A stretch of DNA of 20,510 nt from positions 1 through 20,510 of the forward strand of contig JALVIB010000084.1 in assembly GCA_027028725.1 (NCBI GenBank), given 5' to 3'. The stretch is from Candidatus Altimarinota bacterium (GTDB lineage: Bacteria; Patescibacteriota; Gracilibacteria; UBA4473). A program made the position numbers and the translations under genes. The notes under the pieces are model-generated. The model had not been told where the DNA came from. It saw only the letters and a list, made by a program, of their open reading frames with translations, and did not search any database. This document shows, one piece after another, positions 13,841 to 20,510 of the stretch. Position 1 is the first letter of the stretch. Each line of letters starts with the position of its first letter.

Positions 13841-14848
13841 ATGAGGAATATCAATCATTTTAAAGCAAAAGGGATAAAGATTATTTCAAATAAAGAGGAC
13901 TTGTTTGAATTAGTGAAAGATAAAGCAGGAGAAATTGTGGCTTTTGATGGTATTTCAGGAACAGGAAAAAATTATTTGATAGAGTTTTTATTAAAAAAAT
14001 TTGGAATTGATGAAGATATTGCCGAGAAGCAAGATGGGAAATTCGGTTTAGATACAGATGTTTTTTTAGGATCAAATACAGAAAATTTTGAAGAAAGTAT
14101 ATCTTTTGCCGAAAGACGAAAACGGATTTCTAATTTGATTAGAAATCAACAAACTCCAGATGAAATAGTAGCCGAATTAAAAAAAGTTTTCCGTAATGAG
14201 AAACATTTGTCGCGGGTTTTGAACGACATTTTATACGCTTTGGATAACAACCTTGTTTCTTTTACCAAAAAAGGATTATTTTTATACAACCGCGGGAAAG
14301 GAGTTGTCGAAAAAGGCCGAGTTAGTGTAGAAGTTAAAGAGCAGTTACCTTATCTCACAGGAGGAACAAATGTGGCCGAAGTGGCTAAAAAAACCTCGCG
14401 AAAAATTAATACAATTTTGCTCTATTCAGATCCACACATTAGCATCTTAAACGCTCTGTATAGAGATTTTATGAAAAATAAACTAGATGGTGTGAATAGG
14501 TTTAATTTTAGATTACAAGAAACATTTGCTTTAGAAATTATTCAAAAACAAAATATTGAAGCTGGATATATTGATTATTTATTTAAGGACGATTCTGTTT
14601 TTCCTGAAATTATGAATAAATACAAAGAGCAAGATAAATTTTGTGAAACGGGTCATTGTTTAGATGACTTTATGAAGAAAATGAAGGAAATTTTCGCGGA
14701 AACTGAAAACACTGAATTTTATTCTGGAATAGAAAATAAAGAATTTATGAAATTCAAAGATAACTTTTGGGGGAAATTTAAAATTATTGCAAAAAAGTAT
14801 TTCGCAAGAGAGAATTTACTTGGTTTTCTGGATTCTGTTAATGAATAG
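13841..14848 (+). CDS. P-loop protein of unknown function
   Basis: A 335-residue protein I do not recognise. An N-terminal P-loop is visible after a hydrophobic strand: EIVAFDGISGTGKN, residues 31-44. It resembles kinases of the uridine-kinase/thymidylate-kinase type, but the usual Ser/Thr after GK is Asn (N44). No clear lid or second motif can be named; possible strands are INTILLYSDP near 189 and a C-terminal Lys/Phe-rich helical part. It reads as a soluble protein. It starts 34 bp after infB on the same strand and may be co-transcribed, and it converges on uvrA with only 8 bp between the stop codons. It is AT-rich with no exact CCCGCGAA word, unlike infB and uvrA, which suggests later acquisition. 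Confidence 0.7.
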   Translation: MRNINHFKAKGIKIISNKEDLFELVKDKAGEIVAFDGISGTGKNYLIEFLLKKFGIDEDIAEKQDGKFGLDTDVFLGSNTENFEESISFAERRKRISNLIRNQQTPDEIVAELKKVFRNEKHLSRVLNDILYALDNNLVSFTKKGLFLYNRGKGVVEKGRVSVEVKEQLPYLTGGTNVAEVAKKTSRKINTILLYSDPHISILNALYRDFMKNKLDGVNRFNFRLQETFALEIIQKQNIEAGYIDYLFKDDSVFPEIMNKYKEQDKFCETGHCLDDFMKKMKEIFAETENTEFYSGIENKEFMKFKDNFWGKFKIIAKKYFARENLLGFLDSVNE

Positions 14849-14856
14849 TTAAAATT

Positions 14857-17742
14857 TTAAGAATTCTTCAAAATCTCCGCCAAATACTTTCCAGTGTGAG
14901 ATTTTTTAACTTTGGCGACTTCTTCGGGTGTGCCGTAAGCAACGAGTTCACCACCTTTTTCTCCACCTTCCGGTCCGATGTCGATGATATAATCACAACA
15001 TTTCAAAACATCTAAATTATGCTCAATCACAATCATTGAATTTCCCTTATCCACCAATTTTTGCAGAACGGAAAGCAACTTTTTAACATCTGAAAAATGC
15101 AATCCAGTTGTTGGTTCGTCCAAAACATAAATTGTTTTTCCGGTTTGTTTTTTCATCAGCTCGGAAGCCAGTTTTACTCGTTGCGCTTCCCCTCCGGAAA
15201 GTGTTGGAGCCGGCTGACCAAGTTTAATGTATCCCAAACCAACTTCATCTAAAGCAATTAGTTTCTGTTGAATTCCCGCGAAATTTTGGAAAAACTCAAC
15301 TGCTTCCTCCACCGTCATATCCAAAACATCAAAAATTGATTTTCCACGATAAGTTACTTCAAGCGTTTCGTCATTATATTTTTTTCCGTGACAAGACTCA
15401 CACGGAATATAAACATCTGGCAAAAAGTGCATTTCGATTTTCTTTAATCCGTCTCCACCACAGGCCTCACAGCGTCCGCCTTTGACATTGAAACTGAAGC
15501 GACTGGATTTGTATCCGCGAATTCTCGCTTCGGTTGTTGACGCAAAAACTTCCCGAATATCAGTGAAAACTCCCGTATAAGTCGCGGGATTTGAGCGCGG
15601 AGTTCGACCGATTGGTGACTGATCAATGGAAATCAGTTTATCCAAATTTTCTTTAATTCCCGTAATTTCGCGGTGTTTTCCAGATGGTTTTTTGGCACGA
15701 TTTAGTTCGCGCGCCAAAGTTGGGACCAAAATCCGCGAAATTAATGACGATTTTCCAGATCCCGATACTCCAGCAACTCCAACAAAACAAGAAAGAGGAA
15801 TTTCGACATCAATGTTTTTCAAATTATTTTCCTGCGCACCGAGTATTTTCAGTTCGCCCATTTTTTTGCGCCGAACTCGCGGAATATGAATTTTTTGTCG
15901 TCCAAAAAGGAAGTCGGCAGTTTCCGAATCACTTTTCTCCATTTCCGCAAAAGTTCCCGCGAAAACAAGTTCTCCTCCGTGCGCTCCTGATTTCGGACCG
16001 ATTTCAATCAGATAATCCGCCTTTCGCATGGTTTCCTCATCGTGTTCCACGACAATCACAGTGTTCCCCAAATCACGCAAATGCTCCAAAGTTTTAATCA
16101 GTTTTCCGTTATCTCGCTGGTGCAACCCGATTGACGGCTCGTCCAAAACATAAAGCACTCCTTGCAAATGCGATCCAATTTGTGTCGCCAAGCGAATTCG
16201 CTGCGCTTCCCCACCGGACAAAGTGTTGGCAGTTCGCGATAAAGTCAAATAAGCTAACCCGACATTTTCTAAAAATCCCAAGCGTTCACTAATTTCCTTT
16301 TTAATTGGATTTACGATATTGGCGTTTTCTTCGCGGGATTTGAGATTTTCTATCCACTTTTTGAGTTTAGTAATCGACATATCGCAAACTTCCGCGATAT
16401 TTTTTTCTTGCACAAAAACATTTCGTCCGTAAATATTTAAACGCGCCCCTCCACATGTTTGGCAAGTGGTTTCAATCATAAATTCCCCTAATTTTTTGCG
16501 CAACCAATCCGATTCCGTGTCGTTGTATCGTTTCTCCGTTTGCACGGTAATTCCTGTAAACTTCACTTCTGTCGTTTCCCCTTGAAAGGCTCCGCGCAGT
16601 TCTACTTCAAAAATTTCGTCTCCAAATCCCGCGAAAATTTTGTCTAAAACTTCTTTATCAATATTTTCAATCGGTTCATCAACTGAAAATCCGTATTTTT
16701 TACCCACTGCTTCCAATAAAGACAAATTCCACGCCAACATATTCGAACCAAGCGACCCCCACGGCAAAATTCCTCCTTCGCGAATGGAAAGTTTCGGATT
16801 AAGCGCGGTTTCTTTATTGAGCGATAGCCGGTACCCCAATCCATGACAATCTTTACACGCTCCGTGTGGCGAATTGAAAGAAAAAAGTCGCGGTTCAAGC
16901 GGCGGAAAAGAAAAGCCTGTTTCAGGATCCGCGAGATTTTCCGAAAACATCACATCTTGGTTTTCTTCCAAATCTGGACGATGCACAATAATAATCCCTT
17001 CCCCGAACTTCAAAGCAGTTTCAATTGAATCAATCACCCGTAACCTTTCGTCATTTTTTTCTTCAACTTTGTTGCCGTCCGAAAGTTCGCGGAATTTTTT
17101 GGAATAATCCTTCTTAATCAACCGATCCACGACAATTTCAATATTGTGTTTTTTCTTGGGATCTAATTCAATTTCATCATTAATCGTCACGATTGTTCCG
17201 TCCACTCGCAAGCGCACAAAACCGGCTTTTTTGATTTTTTCCAAAGCCAAAGCATGTTCTCCTTTTTTCCCGCGAATTATTGGCGCCATAATCATAAATT
17301 TGGTGCCGTCTTCCCACTCGTTAATCGCGTCTAAAATTTGAGCTGGTGTTTGTTTTTCTAGTGTTCGTCCATTATGCGGATTTATCGGAGTTCCGATTTT
17401 GGCGTAAAGCAGTCGTAAATAATCATAAATTTCCGTCACCGTCCCCACTGTCGAGCGCGGATTTCGTGTCGTTGATTTTTGGTCAATGGAAATTGCCGGC
17501 GAAAGCCCGTCAATTGAATCAACTTCCGGTTTTTCTTGCAGTTTCAAGAATTGCCGCGCGTAAGTACTCAAACTTTCCACATACCGGCGTTGTCCTTCGG
17601 CGTAAATTGTATCAAAAGCAAGCGAAGACTTCCCCGATCCAGAAACTCCCGTTACCACAGTCAATTTATCTCGCGGGATTTTTACATCAATATTTTTCAG
17701 ATTGTGCATTTTGGCACCGCGAACGACGATATTTTTAGCCAT
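14857..17742 (-). CDS. uvrA: Excinuclease ABC subunit A
   Basis: A 961-residue damage-recognition ATPase of nucleotide excision repair, acting as a dimer that loads UvrB at lesions. Two ABC modules are intact: Walker A GVSGSGKS at 32-39 and 658-665, signatures LSGGEAQR at 508-515 and 848-855, Walker B YVLDEPSIGL at 531-540 and YVLDEPTTGL at 872-881. The C-terminal zinc module is complete (C758, C761, C781, C784). The first zinc module looks incomplete: the second pair C296/C299 (GACKDCHGLG) is present, but where most UvrA proteins have CPxCGFS this one has DPETGFS (272-278). A further CxxC occurs at 427-430. Transcription probably starts from the extended -10 at 17791-17800, giving a leader with a C5/G5 hairpin repeat. 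Several signature words lie in the gene. Confidence 0.98.
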   Translation of the reverse strand: MAKNIVVRGAKMHNLKNIDVKIPRDKLTVVTGVSGSGKSSLAFDTIYAEGQRRYVESLSTYARQFLKLQEKPEVDSIDGLSPAISIDQKSTTRNPRSTVGTVTEIYDYLRLLYAKIGTPINPHNGRTLEKQTPAQILDAINEWEDGTKFMIMAPIIRGKKGEHALALEKIKKAGFVRLRVDGTIVTINDEIELDPKKKHNIEIVVDRLIKKDYSKKFRELSDGNKVEEKNDERLRVIDSIETALKFGEGIIIVHRPDLEENQDVMFSENLADPETGFSFPPLEPRLFSFNSPHGACKDCHGLGYRLSLNKETALNPKLSIREGGILPWGSLGSNMLAWNLSLLEAVGKKYGFSVDEPIENIDKEVLDKIFAGFGDEIFEVELRGAFQGETTEVKFTGITVQTEKRYNDTESDWLRKKLGEFMIETTCQTCGGARLNIYGRNVFVQEKNIAEVCDMSITKLKKWIENLKSREENANIVNPIKKEISERLGFLENVGLAYLTLSRTANTLSGGEAQRIRLATQIGSHLQGVLYVLDEPSIGLHQRDNGKLIKTLEHLRDLGNTVIVVEHDEETMRKADYLIEIGPKSGAHGGELVFAGTFAEMEKSDSETADFLFGRQKIHIPRVRRKKMGELKILGAQENNLKNIDVEIPLSCFVGVAGVSGSGKSSLISRILVPTLARELNRAKKPSGKHREITGIKENLDKLISIDQSPIGRTPRSNPATYTGVFTDIREVFASTTEARIRGYKSSRFSFNVKGGRCEACGGDGLKKIEMHFLPDVYIPCESCHGKKYNDETLEVTYRGKSIFDVLDMTVEEAVEFFQNFAGIQQKLIALDEVGLGYIKLGQPAPTLSGGEAQRVKLASELMKKQTGKTIYVLDEPTTGLHFSDVKKLLSVLQKLVDKGNSMIVIEHNLDVLKCCDYIIDIGPEGGEKGGELVAYGTPEEVAKVKKSHTGKYLAEILKNS

Positions 17743-17766
17743 TGTGATTTATTGTTAAGTTTATTT

Positions 17767-17790
17767 CCCCCTGACAAGGGGGCTAGGGGG
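17767..17790. repeat. CCCCCTGACAAGGGGG dispersed hairpin repeat in the uvrA leader
   Basis: CCCCCTGACAAGGGGG (17767-17782) followed by CTAGGGGG, of the same type as at 10909-10940. It would be transcribed as part of the uvrA 5' leader. Confidence 0.65.
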
Positions 17791-17800
17791 TTTTATACCA
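17791..17800 (-). promoter_or_regulatory. Extended -10 promoter of uvrA
   Basis: Read on the minus strand, TGGTATAAAA gives TG-n-TATAAA. A weak -35, TTGGGC, lies 16 nt upstream, inside the hairpin of the adjacent minus-strand terminator. No LexA-like operator of the familiar Gram-positive or E. coli kind is visible. Confidence 0.55.
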
Positions 17801-17801
17801 T

Positions 17802-17830
17802 AAAAAAAAGCCCGCCCAAACGCGCGCTTT
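17802..17830 (-). terminator. Intrinsic terminator on the minus strand, before the uvrA promoter
   Basis: Minus-strand hairpin AAAGCGCGC / GCGGGCTTT (9 bp, one mismatch) followed by eight T. It would stop minus-strand transcription arriving from the right, including read-through from the glycosyltransferase gene. Its T-run merges into the uvrA promoter. Confidence 0.65.
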
Positions 17831-17856
17831 GTTGCGAGCGAATTGTAGTAATTCAG

Positions 17857-17885
17857 TTGCTTTTTGTCAAAAGTTTCGGTATAAT
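17857..17885 (+). promoter_or_regulatory. Promoter of the small acidic protein gene
   Basis: TTGCTT (17857-17862), a 17-nt spacer and TATAAT (17880-17885). Start is expected near 17892, which makes the ATG at 17907 the real start and excludes longer reading frames beginning at 17829. Confidence 0.75.
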
Positions 17886-17906
17886 ACCCCGATAACTCAA
17901 AAAACT

Positions 17907-18305
17907 ATGAAAAATCTATCACAATTCCCGCGAAAAATTAGTGCTAAGTTCTGCTACGGAGTGGAAAACTTTGACCATTTTGATGATGCAGAAGCTGTTG
18001 ACCTACAGGACAATACGGAACAAATAAAATTACAGGAAACCAAAACTAAAATTCTTACAAAAGCAGAAATAGAAGCTGCAAAAGAAGCAGATAGAAATGA
18101 ATTAGAGAAAGCAAAAAAAGCGTTAGAGGAACTACCCGGAAATGAAGAAAATAACATTGCTAGACAGGATTTTGCTTCAGAAGATCCATATGAGAAAATT
18201 CCAGATTTGAACAATGTTATGAATGAAGTTACAGATGTCTTAAGAGGGGCAGAAGAACTTGCAAAGAATTTAGGTGGATATCCCCAATTTGAGGACGCAG
18301 CCTAA
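17907..18305 (+). CDS. Small acidic hypothetical protein with predicted coiled coil
   Basis: A 132-residue protein without recognised family. The N-terminus (MKNLSQFPRKISAKFC) is basic. The rest is strongly acidic. A long helix, likely coiled coil, spans about residues 50-75 (LTKAEIEAAKEADRNELEKAKKALEEL). A second helical stretch lies at about 101-122 (LNNVMNEVTDVLRGAEELAKNL). There is no signal peptide or membrane segment. The start is fixed by a good promoter just upstream. A TCCCGCGAAA word within codons 7-10 encodes part of QFPRKI. It sits alone between the uvrA promoter and a dispersed repeat. Confidence 0.7.
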   Translation: MKNLSQFPRKISAKFCYGVENFDHFDDAEAVDLQDNTEQIKLQETKTKILTKAEIEAAKEADRNELEKAKKALEELPGNEENNIARQDFASEDPYEKIPDLNNVMNEVTDVLRGAEELAKNLGGYPQFEDAA

Positions 18306-18330
18306 AAATCCCGCGAAATTTGAAAAAAAA

Positions 18331-18406
18331 TGTAGGGATGCCCTTTGTGGGTGCCCTCAAAAATAGAATTCAAATTATTGGGCGACCACAAGGGATCGCC
18401 CCTACA
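18331..18406. repeat. TGTAGGG...CCCTACA dispersed hairpin repeat
   Basis: TGTAGGGATGCCCTTTGTGG at the left is an imperfect inverted partner of the right end, CCACAAGGGATCGCCCCTAC. This 76-bp element belongs to a widespread short-repeat type. The 139 bp between 18306 and 18444 hold this, one TCCCGCGAAA word (18309) and TTAACTATTAACT units; no gene. Confidence 0.7.
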
Positions 18407-18444
18407 AAAGAATTGTTAACTATTAACTATTAACTTTTAATCCA

Positions 18445-19614
18445 CTAAACCCCAACCAAAATATTCATCAACCTCTTTTTGGTCTCGCTTAACGGATAAT
18501 TTTTCTCGACAAAAACCCGCGAATTTTTGGTAAACTCACTGACCATTTCCGGATTTTCCACGAAAAACTGAATTTTTTTTACCAAATCTTTGGCTGAATT
18601 TTTCTGTACCAAAAGTGGCTGAACTGACAAATTACAAAATCTCGCGAAATTTTTCAAAATATCGCGCGGTCCCATCTGATCAAAAGCCAAAACGAGTTTC
18701 CCCATCGCCAATCCTTCCGTCACAATTCGCCCAAAAGTCTCCGGTTCGGTGGATAAAGCTAGAACCAGATCCGCCCCCGCAATCGCTTCAAACGGATTTT
18801 CTACTTCCGGCAAAAAATAAACATTTTTCAAATCATGAGTTTTGACAAACTCGTGCAGTTCTTGTTCGTATTCCGTCGTTCGCGGATCTTGCGGAAAAGA
18901 CGATCCGACAATAAAAAACTGCAAATCAGATCCTTTATCTTGAAAAATTTTCGCGGCTTTCAATAAATATATTTGCCCTTTTCGCGGATCAAGCCGCCCA
19001 ATAAGTAAAATTTTCTCAATTTTTTCAACCTTTGCTAAAGCTTCGGTTGACAGGCGCGGAAGGGCGGAAATATTAACTCCGTTCTCGACAATCCGCATTT
19101 TAGAAAAATATTCTTCGGGGATAATTTGCCGAACAATCGTCCGCGTTGGGACAGAATTTACAATGATAATATCTGTTTTCGCGGAAATTTTCCGCAACAA
19201 AAACTGCGGAATAGTGAAATCGTGAATCATAATTATCGCCCGTGCCTTGAGATGAAAAAAGAATTTCGCAATCCACAAAATAAAAATTGTTCGTGGCGTA
19301 TTGGCGAAAACTTGCCCGATATCCTCTTGCTCAATGATTTTTTTGAGCTTTTTCGCCGCTTGCAAAAGTCGCCCGCTGGCTAAAAGTTTTTTGAAAACAC
19401 CTCCCCGCACCTGCGGATACTCAAAATCCAAAATTTTCGCGGAATCTCCCAGCATTTGTCGATATTCCGGAATTTTCGCTCCCAAAACCACGGGGCGAAT
19501 TTGCCGTTTTTCGACAGGGGTCAAAGAAGTCAGAAAATCAATTAGAAACCGCTCCGCCCCGCCAAGAGTTTCCCCTTGGTCTAAAAAAAGTGTTTTTAAG
19601 TTTTGGTTTTTCAT
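18445..19614 (-). CDS. Glycosyltransferase, GT4-type (GT-B fold)
   Basis: A 389-residue cytoplasmic or membrane-associated glycosyltransferase, probably adding a sugar from a nucleotide-sugar donor during surface-polysaccharide or glycolipid synthesis. The N-terminal domain begins TLFLDQGETLGGAERFLIDFL, with the glycine-rich GGAE typical of GT4. The C-terminal domain has ILLIGRLDPRKGQIYLLKAA and the E-x7-E donor site EPETFGRIVTEGLAMG. Donor and acceptor cannot be read from sequence. The frame is open to 19662, but the first 16 residues of that longer form come from a signature word and its flanks; the internal ATG at 19614 (MKNQNLKTLFLD) fits the family better and is chosen. No Shine-Dalgarno is present. 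Monocistronic; recF lies upstream on the same strand, separated by a twin palindrome. Confidence 0.92.
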   Translation of the reverse strand: MKNQNLKTLFLDQGETLGGAERFLIDFLTSLTPVEKRQIRPVVLGAKIPEYRQMLGDSAKILDFEYPQVRGGVFKKLLASGRLLQAAKKLKKIIEQEDIGQVFANTPRTIFILWIAKFFFHLKARAIIMIHDFTIPQFLLRKISAKTDIIIVNSVPTRTIVRQIIPEEYFSKMRIVENGVNISALPRLSTEALAKVEKIEKILLIGRLDPRKGQIYLLKAAKIFQDKGSDLQFFIVGSSFPQDPRTTEYEQELHEFVKTHDLKNVYFLPEVENPFEAIAGADLVLALSTEPETFGRIVTEGLAMGKLVLAFDQMGPRDILKNFARFCNLSVQPLLVQKNSAKDLVKKIQFFVENPEMVSEFTKNSRVFVEKNYPLSETKKRLMNILVGV

Positions 19615-19675
19615 CACGGAAAGTTTACAGGATTTTGGAAAAAAATCCCGCGAAAATTTCAAAATTCCTTATTCT

Positions 19676-19738
19676 AAAAAACAAGTCCGGACTTGGCGTA
19701 GGATAAAAATTTGTCTAAGTCCGGACTTAAGTTTTTTT
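19676..19738. repeat. Twin-palindrome element, copy 3
   Basis: AAGTCCGGACTT at 19683-19694 and 19717-19728, again 22 nt apart, with GTAGGATAAAAA in the spacer and A/T runs outside. It begins within a base of the recF stop codon and probably terminates recF. Only one signature word (19646-19655) flanks it. Confidence 0.85.
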
Positions 19739-20510
19739 TCAAACCTCCACCACCTGCACTTCCCCCGAAAATCCTGCGAAATGTTCGGAATGAGTAGTTG
19801 TAAAAAACGCCTGCGTCCCTTCACAAAGCCTTTCTAATCCTTGTTGGCGATTGTCATCCAGTTCTGAAAAACAATCGTCAAGAAGTAAAATTGGCATTTT
19901 CCCCGTTTTCGCGAAAAAGTATTGTTTTTGCGCGGACAAAAGTGCCAGCAAAACTGAACGAACTTCCCCGCGCGAAACGGTATTCATCAGCGGTTGTCCG
20001 CGGTAGAAAAAGGTAAAATCATCACGCGTTGGCGAAAATAAACATCGTTTGGCGTAAATTTCCCGCGAAAAATCAAGAGAAAAATCCTTCCCGCCCAAAT
20101 TTTTCTCGCGCGATGGCGGGATCTCTTCCTTATATCCCCCCCGACTCAAAAACACGCGAATTTCATCGTCATTCCCCGAAATTTTGGCTAACTCCGTTTG
20201 TAAAAGTGGCTCTAATTCAGCGAGAAAATTTTCGCGGGATTTCCAAATCTCAGGCATATTTTTTGCCAAAATTTCGTTCCATGGACGCAGTTGGACTTCT
20301 ATTTCGTTATCAGGAAGCATTTCCTTTCGTGCTAAGGTAAAAATCGCATTTTTTTGCTTAATCACGCGTATTGTTTGAGCGAGAAGGTCTTTGTACTGCG
20401 GATCAAGTTGACACAAAAAGCGGTCAAAAAAACTTTGGCGCGCTTTTTTGGGAGCAGAAAACATTTCTAAATATTCTGGTGCGAAAAGCAAGGTTGGGAT
20501 TTCCCCCAGC
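19739..20510 (-). CDS. recF: DNA replication/repair protein RecF, C-terminal part (cut by window edge)
   Basis: RecF is an SMC-like ATPase that helps load RecA at gaps with RecO and RecR. Only the C-terminal part of about 257 residues is present; the frame runs through the right edge, so the N-terminal Walker A region is outside. Visible: PTLLFAPEYLEMF (the family's F-x-P-E-D-L position), RRFLD-like RQSFFDRFL, the ABC signature region TVSRGEVRSVLLALLSAQ, and Walker B with D-loop ILLLDDCFSELDDNRQQGL. It ends TTHSEHF-AGFSGEVQVVEV. The signature SRGE deviates from the usual SQGQ. A frame starting with TTG at 20491 is not the true start, because the family sequence continues upstream of it. The stop is TGA, the only one among the genes here. 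Confidence 0.93.
   Translation of the reverse strand, partial: LGEIPTLLFAPEYLEMFSAPKKARQSFFDRFLCQLDPQYKDLLAQTIRVIKQKNAIFTLARKEMLPDNEIEVQLRPWNEILAKNMPEIWKSRENFLAELEPLLQTELAKISGNDDEIRVFLSRGGYKEEIPPSREKNLGGKDFSLDFSREIYAKRCLFSPTRDDFTFFYRGQPLMNTVSRGEVRSVLLALLSAQKQYFFAKTGKMPILLLDDCFSELDDNRQQGLERLCEGTQAFFTTTHSEHFAGFSGEVQVVEV

Larger units (their letters stand above)
114..20239. repeat. Genome-signature word TCCCGCGAAA / TTTCGCGGGA, about 44 dispersed copies
   Basis: The 8-base core CCCGCGAA or TTCGCGGG occurs about 44 times by hand count. Plus-orientation examples: 114, 672, 901, 985, 1656, 5914, 7475, 9830, 10173, 13809, 15274, 16627, 17926, 18309, 19646, 20061. Reverse examples: 1214, 2309, 2917, 3929, 5799, 6344, 6903, 7600, 9923, 11014, 11560, 12963, 20230. 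The extended consensus is AAAATCCCGCGAAATTTT. Copies are about equally common in both orientations, between and within genes. Shorter forms such as CTCGCGAAA are also frequent. Confidence 0.95.

Noticed and set aside
15626..17895. Several plus-strand frames of 60-137 residues across the uvrA gene
   Set aside because: They overlap the complete and well-conserved uvrA frame and have no recognisable protein features.
17829..17906. Longer form of the small acidic protein starting at 17829
   Set aside because: The promoter with TATAAT at 17880-17885 lies inside that extension, so the mRNA would start after it.
19615..19662. 16-residue N-terminal extension of the glycosyltransferase
   Set aside because: It is encoded by a signature word and its flanks; the family's N-terminal strand begins right after the ATG at 19614.
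114..20239. CRISPR array made from the TCCCGCGAAA copies
   Set aside because: Copies are irregularly spaced over the whole window, lie within genes and occur in both orientations; there is no repeat-spacer pattern and no cas gene.
20489..20491. TTG start codon for recF at 20491
   Set aside because: Family-typical sequence (EIPT before LLFAPEYL) continues in frame upstream to the window edge, so this is an internal codon.

Overview
The window looks like chromosome from a small-genome bacterium of the Candidate Phyla Radiation (Patescibacteria) type. This rests on moderate GC (about 40% by eye), genes with almost no Shine-Dalgarno sequences and very short leaders, a VirD4/TraG-like ATPase standing alone, a DUF4015 putative glycoside hydrolase, and many short dispersed repeats. 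Genes end mostly in TAA, with some TAG and one TGA, so the standard bacterial code fits. Phylum and species cannot be fixed from the sequence.

Layout: 1-1217 is an accessory block with dispersed repeats, a DUF559 Vsr-like endonuclease gene, and two tandem copies of an unusual RNA cassette. Each cassette has a strong promoter, a short terminator-ended RNA and a tRNA-like gene; the short RNA is complementary to its own neighbouring tRNA-like RNA. Then come gltX, a 187-bp MITE-like insertion that abuts the gltX stop codon, a VirD4-like ATPase, a DUF4015 protein (-), a FdtA/WxcM-like cupin (-), a secreted 698-residue protein, an RluA-family pseudouridine synthase, ssb (-), infB, an unrecognised P-loop protein, uvrA (-), a small acidic protein, a family-4-type glycosyltransferase (-) and the 3' part of recF (-). 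Housekeeping genes for translation and DNA repair are interspersed with cell-surface genes and orphan genes. Most look singly transcribed; there is no long operon.

Two non-genic patterns dominate. First, the word TCCCGCGAAA (reverse TTTCGCGGGA), usually inside A/T-rich flanks, recurs about 44 times as its 8-base core CCCGCGAA, in both orientations, between genes and within genes in all reading frames. It behaves like a DNA uptake sequence or another genome-wide signature word. Second, a twin palindrome (AAGTCCGGACTT or AAGTTCGAACTT, twice, separated by exactly 22 nt with a conserved AGGATAAAAA) occurs three times at gene ends, and both arms change together. The best candidates for something undescribed are the paired short RNA/tRNA-like cassettes at 685-1198, the signature word, and the twin palindrome.
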